Made by a program: the position numbers and the translations under genes
Part shown: piece by piece, positions 8,260 through 17,681 of the stretch
Numbering within the stretch: position 1 is the stretch's first letter
Layout of the letters: the number at the start of each line of letters is the position of its first letter
Assembly: GCF_027116575.1 (NCBI RefSeq)
Contig: NZ_CP098252.1
Coordinates: forward strand, 558,001-622,000
From: Oxalobacter aliiformigenes
GTDB lineage: Bacteria > Pseudomonadota > Gammaproteobacteria > Burkholderiales > Burkholderiaceae_D
Length of the DNA: 64,000 nt
Reading direction: 5' to 3'
The notes under the pieces: generated by a model
What the model was told of the DNA's origin: nothing
What the model saw: only the letters and a program-made list of their open reading frames with translations
Databases searched by the model: none

Positions 8260-10743
8260 ATGGAAAAAGAAAGGCTTGTCATGTTTGAAATTCCTTCATT
8301 TTATAAAAAGACCTTGTTGGCCAGTTTGATTGGCGTGGCTGTCGCCTCTTTGTCATGCCATGTATTTGCCGCGCCTGCCACCATTACCGGGACAGGAACG
8401 ATTGCACTGGATGATAGTTTTGTTACGGGTGAGGAATCGGGCAGTAAAGTAGCCGATTTTGGCGAGGATATCGGCATTGTGAATAAAAATACTGGTCCGG
8501 ATACCGTGATCAGTGGAGGAGGGCAGTCATGGATTCTGAAAACGGCGTACAGCGGTAGCGGTCAGTGGGCCGTTTTCAGGAATGCGTCAAATTCGGATAT
8601 TGTTTTCACTGATTTTTCAGGACTCCGGATTTTTTCCGAAAGCGCAAAGTCACTGTTCGGAGTTAATAGCGGCAATACCGGAACATACCGGTTCGGAACG
8701 GCTGAAAAAGCAATCGATTCTCTTTTGATTTCCACTGTGAGCGGTGGTGTTGTCAATAGCGATTTTTATGCAAGAGACCTCACGATCAGGAGTCAGACAG
8801 GGCATACCGTATCGGGTAATGTGTCTGTCCACAGGATCGGTGACGGCAGTCAGCAGAATACGGTACTGGAAAGCATCGCGGCGTCTGCCATTTTGACAAC
8901 GGGAAATGTCACGATCGAGGGCGGCGATCTGACGACAATCGGTATCGTTCAGGCCAATGCAAACGGTCACATTTCGCTTGATGTGAACAACTATACGGCA
9001 AAAACCAACGAACATGAGACAACAGGAATATCTCTGATTCGTGCCAATCAGGGGGCCAGTGTGATGATCAGAGCCAACGATATCACCATCAATCCCGATG
9101 GTCAGGACGGTTGGGGTGGCGTAAGTGCATTCGGCGGTACCGTGGATATTTTGGCGGATAACATTTCCATTAACGGGAATATTTATTCCGGTGCAGTAGA
9201 AGACCGGCTTGATCCGGCCAAAGGTGACCAGAAAGACGGTTCCACGGTCAATATCCGTCTCACAGACAGTGTTGCCGGTACTCTGGCCGTCAAGGGAGAT
9301 GTTGTGACTTACAATGATTCCGGAACGCAGAATCAGGTCAGCCTGACCCTGGATAATGCTTTTTCTTCACTGGAAGGGGCAGTGAAAAACGTGGATATGG
9401 CGGGAAATCAGGTGGCATTGTCCGGTGATGCGGGGACATCCCTGAATCTGTCCGGTGGCGCTGTCTGGACAGTGACAGGAGACAGCACTGTAAAAGCGGT
9501 CAATACCGGTGGCGCCATCATCAATACAGGAACCCACAAAACGGACATCAAGGCCCTGACCAACAGCGGAACACTGGAACTGAACACATCGGCGAGCCAG
9601 GCAGGGCAAATCACCGTCAACGAGCTGAACAATACCGGAACTGTCAACCTGAATCTGGACAGCACCGCAGCCAATGACCTGACCGGAAAAACCGCTGCAG
9701 AAGTCGCACAGAATGCAGCCAACGTGCTGGCGGTCACGACCAGAAACGGCGATGGCCAGTATAACGTCGCTGTAGCCGAAAGCAGTGGCGTGACAGGCGC
9801 CATCACAGCGAAAACGGATGAAAACGGCAATATCATCACCTCAAGCGTCGCCGAGAAAACAAACACAGTCATGTCATCCCTGATGAACATCTCGGCCAAC
9901 AACTTTCTGGTATTCCGTTCCCAGATGAACGATCTGGACAAGCGCATGGGCGATTTGCGCACCCTGCCGCAAGCCGATGGTATCTGGGCCAGAGCCATTG
10001 CCGGGCAGAGCGAATACAAGCAGATACACAACACCTACCAGACCCTGCAAATCGGAGCCGACAAACGCATCGGCAACCTCCTGGTCGGTGCGACAGCCAG
10101 CTATACGGATGGAGACGGTACCCTGAACAACGGTTCGTCCGACGACAAGAACTATACATTCGGTTTTTATGGCAGCTGGCTGGGCGATGATGGCCAGTTC
10201 GTCGATGTCATCGTCAAACGCCATCGTCTCGAAAGCGAGTACGATCTGGCTTACACCAGTGGCGACCGGGCAAAAGGCTCAATGGATACCTCCGGGACAT
10301 CGCTGTCCGTCGAATACGGATGGAGACTTGGCATCGCCGATACCGATTTCTACATCGAACCGCAGGCTGAATTCATGTATGGACACCTCAACAGCGTGGG
10401 TTATACCACCAGTAACGGAGTCAGAATCAGTCAGGACGCCATCAAAACCGCTGTCGGCAGACTGGGAATCGCGGCGGGCTGGGTATCTCCGGACAAAACC
10501 GGTTCCGCCTACATCAAGGCATCCGTCCTGAACGACTGGGATGGAGATGCCAAAATCAGTGCCACAAAAGGTCGCACGGTGACCTTGCATGAAGACATGG
10601 GAGGAACCTGGGGAGAATTCGCACTGGGCGGCACCTGGAACATCAACAAGAACCTGGCGGCCTACGGAGAAGTGGAAACCACAGCAGGCAACCCGGTCAG
10701 AACCACCTATCAGGTCAGTGGAGGTATCCGCTACAGCTTCTGA
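8260..10743 (+). CDS. Autotransporter (type Va secretion) with C-terminal beta-barrel
   Basis: 827 residues. Residues 8-37 form a signal peptide with a basic start, a hydrophobic core LLASLIGVAVASL and a VFA|APA cleavage site. The passenger (about 38-540) is rich in Gly, Ser, Thr, Asn and Val with repeated short strands, typical of a beta-helix. From about 555 to the end is the barrel, starting IWARAIAGQSEYK, with ADKRIGNLLVGATASYTDG and the closing SGGIRYSF, ending in Phe as outer-membrane proteins do. The passenger may act as adhesin or stay on the surface; no protease triad was recognised. An alternative start at 8281 would trim the signal peptide to a normal length and has AAAGG 6 bases before it; GGAG precedes 8260. 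The passenger's last third has visibly different codon choice (more CTG, GCC, ACC) than its first, hinting at a mosaic origin. Confidence 0.9.
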   Translation: MEKERLVMFEIPSFYKKTLLASLIGVAVASLSCHVFAAPATITGTGTIALDDSFVTGEESGSKVADFGEDIGIVNKNTGPDTVISGGGQSWILKTAYSGSGQWAVFRNASNSDIVFTDFSGLRIFSESAKSLFGVNSGNTGTYRFGTAEKAIDSLLISTVSGGVVNSDFYARDLTIRSQTGHTVSGNVSVHRIGDGSQQNTVLESIAASAILTTGNVTIEGGDLTTIGIVQANANGHISLDVNNYTAKTNEHETTGISLIRANQGASVMIRANDITINPDGQDGWGGVSAFGGTVDILADNISINGNIYSGAVEDRLDPAKGDQKDGSTVNIRLTDSVAGTLAVKGDVVTYNDSGTQNQVSLTLDNAFSSLEGAVKNVDMAGNQVALSGDAGTSLNLSGGAVWTVTGDSTVKAVNTGGAIINTGTHKTDIKALTNSGTLELNTSASQAGQITVNELNNTGTVNLNLDSTAANDLTGKTAAEVAQNAANVLAVTTRNGDGQYNVAVAESSGVTGAITAKTDENGNIITSSVAEKTNTVMSSLMNISANNFLVFRSQMNDLDKRMGDLRTLPQADGIWARAIAGQSEYKQIHNTYQTLQIGADKRIGNLLVGATASYTDGDGTLNNGSSDDKNYTFGFYGSWLGDDGQFVDVIVKRHRLESEYDLAYTSGDRAKGSMDTSGTSLSVEYGWRLGIADTDFYIEPQAEFMYGHLNSVGYTTSNGVRISQDAIKTAVGRLGIAAGWVSPDKTGSAYIKASVLNDWDGDAKISATKGRTVTLHEDMGGTWGEFALGGTWNINKNLAAYGEVETTAGNPVRTTYQVSGGIRYSF

Positions 10744-10804
10744 ATGGAAAAGCCGTTTTCAGCCTGACGAAGAAAAAGGCGGAAATACGGAAACTTCTCT
10801 TTTG

Positions 10805-10836
10805 CCCCGCTTCCTGAAGGGAGGCGGGGTTTTTTG
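10805..10836 (+). terminator. Rho-independent terminator of the autotransporter gene
   Basis: CCCCGCTTCC (10805-10814) pairs with GGAGGCGGGG (10820-10829) with one G-T pair, followed by a run of T. Confidence 0.85.
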
Positions 10837-10879
10837 CAGATGGCCGGGTTGTCCGTTCATGTCGGGCATTTTTTGTTTT

Positions 10880-12527
10880 TCAGGCCGATTTTACTGTTTC
10901 CAGCGTTTCCGATAACTGCAAATTGACGGAGTAGTCGACAGGACAGGCGATGACAGTTATGCCGTCATAATCAAGTGCTTCTTTCAGCAACATGGCAAGG
11001 TCGTCTGCCTTTCCGACAAGTTTGCCGCGGGCGCCGAAACTTTCGGCATATTTCACAAAATCGGGGTTGTTGAAGTGGACATCGACATGGTGTCCGAGTT
11101 TCAGGTCCATGTTCCATTTGATCAGTCCGTAATTCTGATCGACCCAGACAAGTATGACGAACGGCAGTTTTTCACGAATGGCCGTTTCCAGTTCCTGGGA
11201 ATTCATCAGGAAGCTGCCATCTCCCATGACGGCAAGAATTTTCTTGTCCGGACAGGCGATCCGGGCACCCAGGGCACCGGGTAGAGCGAAACTCATGGTC
11301 GATAAACCGTTTGTAATGAGACAAGTTGACGGTTTATATGTCGGGTAAAGCCGCGCCATCCACATTTTGATCGCCCCCGTATCGGCCAGGACGATATCGT
11401 CATCTCCCATGATGTGCCTGATATCCGCGATAATCCGTTCAGGCCTGAGAGGGAAACGGGTGTCTGTCGAACCTTTTTCCAGTTCGTGGCGAAGGTCTTC
11501 GCGGATTTTCTTTTCCAGCCGTTCAGATCTCGTGATTCCGGTTACCTGTTTTTCAGTCAGGGCGTCAAGAGATGCAGGAATATCGGCAATGATATTGACG
11601 GCTACCGGGTAGCTTTTATCAACATCCTGCATGAAACAGTGAATATGGACAACGGGTGTATCGCCTTTCGGGTTGATTCTGACAGGATCGAATTCCTGTA
11701 ATTCGAATCCGATCGCAATGATCAGATCGGCTTTGTCAAAAGCAAAGTTTTCATAATCGTGCGTTGTATAGCCGATAGTGCCCATGACATTGGGATGTCT
11801 GTCGGAAAGCACGCCTTTTGCCATGAATGTTGTTGCGACGGGAAGATCGAATGTATCGACAAATCTTTCCAGGGATTCGGTCGCATTGGCACGAACGGTT
11901 CCATATCCTGCCAGAACAACCGGATATCGGGCTTTTTGGATCAGGTTCATCGCCAGGTCGATCTGGAGGAGAGGGGGCACGGTAACCTTGTATGGCGACT
12001 GGCAGCGGCCGGGCGTCGTCCGGTGCCGCTTCAGTTTCGAAATTTTGTGGAATGGCCAGAAATGTCGAGCCGGGACGTTCGGTCTGGGATAACTGGAATG
12101 CCTTGCGTACCATTTCGGGAACGGCGGCCGCGGTATACAGCGTGTCGGCCCATTTCGTAACCGGGGCATATATGTCCTGAAGTCTGATAATCTGGTGGGA
12201 TTCCTTGAATATCCGGTTCAGGCCGACTTGTGCGGAGATGGCGACAACCGGCGTGCTGTTTGTTTGGGCATCTGCCACACCCAGCAGAAGGTTGATGGAA
12301 CCCGGGCCCAGGGTGGACAGACATACGCCGGCTTTTCCGGTCAGTCTCCCGTATACGTCTGCCATGAAAGACGCTCCCTGTTCATGCCGGACTAAAATGA
12401 AACGGATACCGGATCTTGACAGGGCATCGAGCAGGTAGATATTTTCTTCACCGGGCAGTCCGAAAATATGGGTGACTCCCTCGTTTTCCAGACATTTGAC
12501 GATCAGTTCTGCCGTGGTTCGGGACAT
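10880..12527 (-). pseudogene. alsS: Acetolactate synthase (catabolic type), interrupted by a single-base frameshift
   Basis: Two overlapping minus-strand frames together make one ThDP-dependent acetolactate synthase of about 549 residues. The first (from the ATG at 12525-12527) holds the N-terminal pyrimidine-binding domain: IFGLPGEENIYLLDAL, VRHEQGASFMADVYGRLTG with the catalytic Glu, and SHQIIRLQDIYAPVTKWA. The second (ending 10880) holds the central domain and the ThDP-binding domain with MGDGSFLMNSQELETAI and VDQNYGLIKW. The frame changes between 11971 and 12000; removing one base, for example one C of the minus-strand C5 run at 11973-11977, restores a continuous protein. The enzyme joins two pyruvates into acetolactate. 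No alsD or ilvN neighbour is seen. It follows the AEC transporter by 27 bases on the same strand. Whether the shift is real or a sequencing error cannot be told from here. Confidence 0.85.
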
Positions 12528-12554
12528 GGGTTTCTCCTTGTATGGATAGGTGGT

Positions 12555-13505
12555 TTATCGCATGGTCAGCAGCATGAAGCCGGCAATCGTGATAAAGGAA
12601 ATGACCGTACTGACAAAAAGGGTCGATGCCATTTCTTTTTCGGCTATGTGATATTCAACGGCGAGAATGATCACGATCGACGCGACAGGGATAGCCATCG
12701 TAATGACGGATTCTTCGAGCAGTTCGTGCGGCAATCCTGTCAACAGCAGTATTCCCCAGAGTGCAAGGGGAACGATGATGTTTCTGAAGACAACCGATGT
12801 TATGACTGGCAGGTTGAGTGCGATTTTTTGATAAAAAAGAATGATTCCCGAGGCGAACAGGGCGACCCCGCCCGTTGCCTGACCCAGCAAGGTCATCGAC
12901 AAATGGAGCGATTTGGGCAGACGGATTCCTGCCAGAAGCAGGACCAGTGCCAGAACCGGGGCCCAGCAGACCGGTTGCCTGAAAGCGTGGATAACATGTG
13001 ACATGACAGGTAGCGGAGGTGAGGACTGGCTCGCTCCCTTTTTCTGTGACAACCCATAAGACAGGAGCATCATGGTAACGGGAACCTGCAGGACATTCAT
13101 CGTGATGCTGGCTGTCGCAATGGAAATGGCACTGTTTTTCGCGAACAGATAGCCCAGTACCGATACGCCGACGAAAGGGACTGCCGGACCGCCGATAGCC
13201 AGTCCTTGCAAGGCACTGGTCATGATGTCACGTTTGAATACGTAGCGGGCGATGACGATGGTTGCAAGAAAAGCGGTCATCATGGCAAGCAAAACGATGA
13301 TGAAAAGTGTGAATTGTTCCGTCAGGGAATCTTTCGCGATGCTCATGATGCCGGCAAACAGCGTTAGGGGCAGAGCATAGTTCATGACCATCTTGTTTAG
13401 GGACTGTGCCTGATCGGCCCCGAAATCATGACGCCATGCGGCGAATATCCCTAGTAGAAACGTGATAACGATCGGCAATAATGCACTGAAAATGACGTTC
13501 CCCAT
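12555..13505 (-). CDS. AEC (auxin efflux carrier) family transporter
   Basis: 316 residues from the ATG at 13503-13505, which has AAGGAA five bases before it; the frame is open further upstream but without coding character. About ten transmembrane segments in two five-helix halves, the usual AEC plan, with LNKMVMNYALPLTLFAGI in the first half and GGPAVPFVGVSVLGYLF near the crossover. Bacterial AEC proteins such as MdcF and YfdV are linked to small dicarboxylates or monocarboxylates like malonate and oxalate. Its place directly ahead of the acetolactate synthase gene, 27 bases apart, suggests one transcript, perhaps for uptake or export of a small organic acid around pyruvate metabolism. The substrate is not determinable from sequence. 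Confidence 0.87.
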   Translation of the reverse strand: MGNVIFSALLPIVITFLLGIFAAWRHDFGADQAQSLNKMVMNYALPLTLFAGIMSIAKDSLTEQFTLFIIVLLAMMTAFLATIVIARYVFKRDIMTSALQGLAIGGPAVPFVGVSVLGYLFAKNSAISIATASITMNVLQVPVTMMLLSYGLSQKKGASQSSPPLPVMSHVIHAFRQPVCWAPVLALVLLLAGIRLPKSLHLSMTLLGQATGGVALFASGIILFYQKIALNLPVITSVVFRNIIVPLALWGILLLTGLPHELLEESVITMAIPVASIVIILAVEYHIAEKEMASTLFVSTVISFITIAGFMLLTMR

Positions 13506-13691
13506 GATTATTCCTTCTGGTGCTGTGTATGTGAACGTATCGCAGGAATGAAAAAACATCCGGACGACATTTCGGGGCGAGTGGAAAATGTTGTCAGAGA
13601 AAAAGTTAATGCAAATCCGGATGGTGGTTTTGCTGCCTGTCAGGAAAAAAGGCAAAAAAGGAAGGGGTATGAGAACGGGAACTGAAAAATG

Positions 13692-13722
13692 AAAAATCCA
13701 CTGAAAAAATCAGTGGATTTTT
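13692..13722 (-). terminator. Terminator of tRNA-Lys
   Basis: AAAAATCCACTG at 13692-13703 and CAGTGGATTTTT at 13711-13722 form a 12-bp stem with a 7-base loop. On the minus strand the T-rich tail follows directly, 9 bases after the tRNA. Confidence 0.85.
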
Positions 13723-13730
13723 TGCGATTC

Positions 13731-13806
13731 TGGTAGGCCGTGGGCGGCTCGAACGCCCGACCAACGGATTAAAAGTCCGCTGCTCTACCAACTGAGCTAA
13801 CGACCC
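13731..13806 (-). tRNA. tRNA-Lys (anticodon UUU)
   Basis: A 76-base cloverleaf on the minus strand with encoded CCA at 13731-13733. The acceptor stem starts GGGTCGT, the D arm reads AGCTCAGTTGGTAGAGC, the anticodon loop CTTTTAA carries UUU, and the T arm has the GTTCGAGCC segment. It has its own near-perfect promoter and terminator. Confidence 0.97.
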
Positions 13807-13817
13807 GAAAGACTTGC

Positions 13818-13847
13818 ATTATAGAGATTGACAGGTGAAAGTGTCAA
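13818..13847 (-). promoter_or_regulatory. Consensus sigma-70 promoter of tRNA-Lys
   Basis: On the minus strand a perfect TTGACA (13842-13847) and a perfect TATAAT (13818-13823) with an 18-base spacer; transcription would start near 13811. Confidence 0.88.
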
Positions 13848-13889
13848 GAACTTGGTAGAATAATGTATTCATTTTTGAACAGTTTTCTC

Positions 13890-14918
13890 ATGATTGTTTT
13901 GGGTATTGAATCGTCTTGCGACGAAACGGGGATCGCCCTGTATGACACGGAAAAGGGGCTTCTCTCTCATGCACTTTATTCTCAAATCGCCTTGCATGCG
14001 GAATATGGGGGGGTCGTCCCGGAACTGGCTTCGCGGGATCACATCCGGCGCATCGTTCCGCTTCTGGAACAGGCGTTCGGGGAAGCGTCTGTCGTACCGG
14101 GGGATGTCGGTGCCATTGCCTATACACAAGGGCCCGGGCTGGCCGGTGCATTGCTTGTCGGAAGTTCCGTCGCATCCAGTATCGGGATGGCATTGGGAAA
14201 ACCGCTGGTTGGCGTACATCATCTTGAGGGCCATCTGCTTTCGCCTCTGCTGGCTGAAAAACCGCCGGTTTTCCCTTTTGTCGCCCTGCTTGTTTCGGGG
14301 GGACATACCCAGCTGATGAAAGTGGAAGGTGTCGGCCGTTACGAGCTGTTGGGGGAAACGCTCGATGACGCGGCAGGCGAGGCATTCGACAAGTCGGCCA
14401 AGTTGCTTGGACTGGCGTATCCTGGCGGCCCGGAAATTTCGAAACTTGCCGAGGCGGGACGTCCCGGTATTTTCCGGTTGCCCCGTCCGATGCTGCATTC
14501 CAGGGATCTGAATTTCAGTTTTTCGGGACTGAAAACGGCAGTATTGACCACTCTGGGAAAAGAAAAGACAAGAGAGAATGGACAGACGAAGGCCGATATC
14601 GCGCGTGCTTTTGTCGATGCGATTGTCGAGGTTCTGGCAACCAAATGTCTGGCGGCATTGCGTCAGACGAAGCTTGATCAGCTGGTGGTCGCCGGAGGTG
14701 TCGGGGCCAATCGCCAGTTGAGAGATGCCCTGGGCAGAATGGCTGCCCAAAAACATTTCCGCGTCTTTTATCCTGAACTGGAGTTCTGTACGGATAATGG
14801 TGCCATGATCGCATTTGCCGGAGCCATGAGGCTGAAACAGGATCCGGGGGCGGCGCATTACGATTATGGATTTACGGTCAGACCGCGCTGGCCGCTTGAG
14901 GAACTGGCGGCGGGCTGA
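13890..14918 (+). CDS. tsaD: tRNA N6-adenosine threonylcarbamoyltransferase
   Basis: 342 residues from the ATG at 13890 ([14 protein letters not shown], where the family normally begins); an in-frame ATG nine codons earlier is less likely. The metal-binding HHLEGH motif, [12 protein letters not shown], the [10 protein letters not shown] loop and GGHTQLM are all present, with the closing [11 protein letters not shown] and [10 protein letters not shown] nucleotide-binding segments. TsaD transfers threonylcarbamoyl from TC-AMP to A37 of tRNAs reading ANN codons, working with TsaB, TsaE and TsaC, none of which are in this window. It is transcribed away from tRNA-Lys. Its last 55 bases overlap the 3' end of ackA, which is read on the other strand. 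Confidence 0.97.
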   Translation: MIVLGIESSCDETGIALYDTEKGLLSHALYSQIALHAEYGGVVPELASRDHIRRIVPLLEQAFGEASVVPGDVGAIAYTQGPGLAGALLVGSSVASSIGMALGKPLVGVHHLEGHLLSPLLAEKPPVFPFVALLVSGGHTQLMKVEGVGRYELLGETLDDAAGEAFDKSAKLLGLAYPGGPEISKLAEAGRPGIFRLPRPMLHSRDLNFSFSGLKTAVLTTLGKEKTRENGQTKADIARAFVDAIVEVLATKCLAALRQTKLDQLVVAGGVGANRQLRDALGRMAAQKHFRVFYPELEFCTDNGAMIAFAGAMRLKQDPGAAHYDYGFTVRPRWPLEELAAG

Positions 14919-16159
14919 TCCTGCAGATTGCCGGTTCCGTGTTTATGCGTTTCGCATTGTGCCGAAAGGCGCGCGCCATGACGGGCGATCATCAGTTCCT
15001 CATATGTCGGCAAAATCCAGATCGAAACGGGACTGGTGGCTGTACTGATTTTCAGTTCTCCCAGCCGGTTGGCACGTTCGTCCAGTTCGAATCCAAGCCA
15101 GTCGAGCTGTTCGCAAATCGCGGCACGGATTTCGGGCGACCGTTCTCCGATACCTGCCGTGAAAACGAATGAATCCAGACCGCCGCATGCGGCCGCAAGC
15201 GATCCTGTTTCGCGAACGACCCGGTAGACGAACAGATCAAGTGCTGTTTTGGCGGACGGAGCATCGCTTGCCATGAGATCTCTCACGTCGTTGCTGATAC
15301 CGGAGACGCCCAGAAGTCCGGATTTCTGATAGAGAAGGGTTTCCAGTTCCTTGGCATTCATGTTTTCGTATTGCAACAGGTAAAGAATCACACCGGGATC
15401 GAGTTGTCCGCACCGGGTTCCCATGACCAGACCGTCGAGTGCGGAAAATCCCATGGTACTGGCGATGCTTTTTCCTCCGACCATTGCGCACATGCTTGCT
15501 CCGCTGCCGAGATGGGCGATGACGGTTCTTCCCATGGCGGCATGCCTATCGATATGTTTCAGCTCCATGCTGACGTATTCAAAAGAGAGTCCGTGAAATC
15601 CATAGTGGAGCAATCCCTTGTCGGTCAGGGATTGCGGAAGTCCGTACAGTCTTGAAATGTACGGGTTGGTTTTGTGAAAGGATGTATCGAAGCATACGAT
15701 CTGGCAGAGGCCGGGGTAACGGTCCGCCAGAGTATCGATGACCTTGAGAATACGTGGCTGGTGCAGTGGGGCAAGCGGTATGAGCGTTCTGAGATTTTCC
15801 AGTATTTCAGGAGTGACAATAATCGGTTCGTCATACAGTGTTCCGCCGTGCAGCATCCGGTGACCGACGGCACTCAGATGGTTGGGGGCGAGGAAGTTCT
15901 CGATCCATCCGATCAAAAATCCGAGCAGTGTTTCCAGCGGTTCGTTCGCTTCCCAGCGATATTCGTCCATTTTGTATTTGTCGTCGTCATAGGCGATAAA
16001 ATAAGGTTTGTCGCTGCCGATACCCTCGATTCCGCCATCGGTACGGCGTTCCAGACGGCCGTCTTCGGTTTCTGCAAAAAGAGAATATTTGAGACTGGAT
16101 GATCCGGCATTGATAACGGCAAAAAAACGCTGGCTGGATGTGTTTTTCATTTCACTCAT
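14864..16159 (-). CDS. ackA: Acetate kinase
   Basis: 431 residues; start at 16159 is backed by AGGAG eight bases upstream. Acetokinase marks are [14 protein letters not shown] at the start, GHRMLHGG, the FDTSFH motif with catalytic Asp and the HYGFHGLS stretch, [10 protein letters not shown] and [13 protein letters not shown]. The enzyme interconverts acetyl phosphate and acetate with ATP, giving substrate-level ATP in anaerobes. The normal C-terminal motif EELMIARH is followed by about 35 extra low-complexity residues (Ser, Gln, Gly rich), because the stop lies inside the opposite tsaD gene. No phosphotransacetylase gene is next to it, so its acetyl phosphate source lies elsewhere, or it serves propionate. 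It is a single-gene unit. Confidence 0.95.
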   Translation of the reverse strand: MSEMKNTSSQRFFAVINAGSSSLKYSLFAETEDGRLERRTDGGIEGIGSDKPYFIAYDDDKYKMDEYRWEANEPLETLLGFLIGWIENFLAPNHLSAVGHRMLHGGTLYDEPIIVTPEILENLRTLIPLAPLHQPRILKVIDTLADRYPGLCQIVCFDTSFHKTNPYISRLYGLPQSLTDKGLLHYGFHGLSFEYVSMELKHIDRHAAMGRTVIAHLGSGASMCAMVGGKSIASTMGFSALDGLVMGTRCGQLDPGVILYLLQYENMNAKELETLLYQKSGLLGVSGISNDVRDLMASDAPSAKTALDLFVYRVVRETGSLAAACGGLDSFVFTAGIGERSPEIRAAICEQLDWLGFELDERANRLGELKISTATSPVSIWILPTYEELMIARHGARLSAQCETHKHGTGNLQDQPAASSSSGQRGLTVNP

Positions 16160-16515
16160 CTGTTTTCTCCTGTACCGCTTCCGTTTTGCGAGGCAGACCG
16201 GACGGTTTGGCCTGTCACGATCATGGGGTTACTGCAATAATAGCCCGAGTTACGATTTATCCGTCCGGTTGTGGGGGAAAATAAACGGTTTTTTCCCGAT
16301 GGCCCGATTCTGGCGAAATGGTGCCGGATCATGTTGTGGCGGAACATAAGTTCCCCGAATGTGTCGATAAAATATATCCGGCAAATGGCCTTTTCCGGTT
16401 TTTCATGATCGCAGGAAAACATGTTTTTCCGGACAATTGCCGAAATGGGATAAAATCCGTCATTTCAGGGTATCCATGTTGTTATCCTGACTGGATATGG
16501 CAATCGGAAATCAGA
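16160..16515. other. Intergenic stretch between divergent ackA and rquA
   Basis: 356 bases that must hold the promoters of both divergent genes. No gene-like frame with supporting features and no clear hairpin was recognised. Confidence 0.4.
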
Positions 16516-17253
16516 ATGAATTCATCGGAACCAACGAAAAGAAATGTTGTCGCGTTCGGCGAGTCACCCGTCCCGGTCGAAACCCCGGGCTATTTGCACA
16601 AGATTTACTGGTGGGCTTATGAGCATCCCCTGGCCGTACGTTTCTGGGATCACGGTTTTCTTATCAATTTTATTTTGCTGGGAAATTATGATCGTCTGGT
16701 CAATGCGGTTCTGGATGAATTTTCCGATGGACTGGATGGCGATACCCTGCAAATATCGTGCGCTTATGGAAAGCTGACTCCAAGACTGGAGAGCCGGTTG
16801 AACGAAGGCGGACGGCTCGATGTCATTGATGTGTTGAAGGTTCAGCTTGAAAATGTCCGCAGGAAACTGAAGTGGCCCGGCGAGCGGGTCCGGCTCATCC
16901 AGTGTGACGCGACCCGTCTCAATTGTCCGGACGCGTCATATGACCAAGTGCTGATGTTTTTTTTGCCTCACGAACTTCCCGGGGACAAGCGCCGTCAGGC
17001 ATTGTCGGAGGCGGTCAGGGTCGTCAAACCGGGCGGAAAAGTCATCCTGGTCGAATTCCACCGGCCGAAATGGTGGCATCCGCTCAGGCTGTGGCAGCGT
17101 CTGGTGTTTTTGCTTTTCGAACCGTTTGCTGCCGATATGTGGCATCATGATCTGACTTATTATTTGCCTGAATATCCCGAGTGCCTTGTCGAGCGGCATG
17201 AAACCTATTTTGGCGACCTTTACCAGAAACTCGTGCTGGTCAGGAAAAAATGA
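16516..17253 (+). CDS. rquA: RquA-type rhodoquinone biosynthesis enzyme
   Basis: 245 residues from the ATG at 16516. Sequence segments characteristic of RquA are TPGYLHKIYWWAYEHPLAV, NFILLGNYDRLV, LQISCAYGKLTPRL, LDVIDVLKVQLENVRRKL, DQVLMFFLPHELPGDKRR and VILVEFHRPKWWHPLRL. RquA belongs to the class I methyltransferase fold but has LQISCAYGKLT where ordinary methyltransferases have the glycine-rich SAM motif; the known enzyme swaps a methoxy group of ubiquinone for an amino group, giving rhodoquinone, used with fumarate reductase in anaerobic respiration. The SAM-dependent UbiE/MenG family is the alternative, but those keep the GxGxG motif. It stands alone between ackA and the rpsP operon. 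The family call is strong; production of rhodoquinone is inferred. Confidence 0.85.
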   Translation: MNSSEPTKRNVVAFGESPVPVETPGYLHKIYWWAYEHPLAVRFWDHGFLINFILLGNYDRLVNAVLDEFSDGLDGDTLQISCAYGKLTPRLESRLNEGGRLDVIDVLKVQLENVRRKLKWPGERVRLIQCDATRLNCPDASYDQVLMFFLPHELPGDKRRQALSEAVRVVKPGGKVILVEFHRPKWWHPLRLWQRLVFLLFEPFAADMWHHDLTYYLPEYPECLVERHETYFGDLYQKLVLVRKK

Positions 17254-17337
17254 CAGGTTAAGTGGCGGGTCTGTCGGGCAAAGTGTATTTGAATGGATGG
17301 CCCGATAACCGGAAAAAATTCTGTCGCAAATAAACTA

Positions 17338-17364
17338 TTGCTTTACGGCGAATTCGGATATAAT
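17338..17364 (+). promoter_or_regulatory. Likely promoter of the rpsP operon
   Basis: A perfect TATAAT at 17359-17364 lies 40 bases before the rpsP ATG; the best upstream hexamer is around 17336-17341 (TATTGC with a 17-base spacer), a weak -35. Confidence 0.55.
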
Positions 17365-17403
17365 CTCAGGATTTTTCCGTTTGAACTTTTTTTTGGAAGA
17401 CTT

Positions 17404-17643
17404 ATGGTCGTTATTCGTTTAGCTCGTGGCGGCGCCAAAAAGCGTCCTTTCTATCAGATCGTTGCAGCCGATTCACGCAACCGTCGTGACGGTCGTTTCA
17501 TTGAACGTCTGGGCACGTACAATCCGTTTGCCGCAGAAAATGAACAGGGTATCCGTATCGCAACCGATCGTCTGGCTTACTGGCAGAGTGTCGGTGCGCA
17601 GTTGTCTCCGACTGTGGCACGTCTGGTCGCTGCCGCCAAATAA
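17404..17643 (+). CDS. rpsP: Small subunit ribosomal protein bS16
   Basis: 79 residues starting [20 protein letters not shown], the conserved beginning of bS16, with [19 protein letters not shown] following. The frame is open upstream, but that start fixes the true ATG at 17404. The protein sits in the body of the 30S subunit. It opens the standard rpsP-rimM-trmD-rplS operon. Confidence 0.98.
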   Translation: MVVIRLARGGAKKRPFYQIVAADSRNRRDGRFIERLGTYNPFAAENEQGIRIATDRLAYWQSVGAQLSPTVARLVAAAK

Positions 17644-17681
17644 TTTCCGTTCCTTTTCCGAAAGCGTTGGAAATCCCGGTC

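Noticed and set aside
10880..12527. Oxalyl-CoA decarboxylase, tempting given the likely genus
   Set aside because: The N-terminal IFGLPGEENIYLLDAL and SHQIIRLQDIYAPVTKWA segments are those of catabolic acetolactate synthase, and no CoA-binding features of Oxc are seen.
13869..14858. A 329-codon open frame on the minus strand
   Set aside because: Antisense to tsaD; composition is that of a mirror frame.
16318..16515. A 66-codon N-terminal extension of the RquA-type protein
   Set aside because: No similarity to the family and it would remove the leader of the gene; the ATG at 16516 fits the known beginning.
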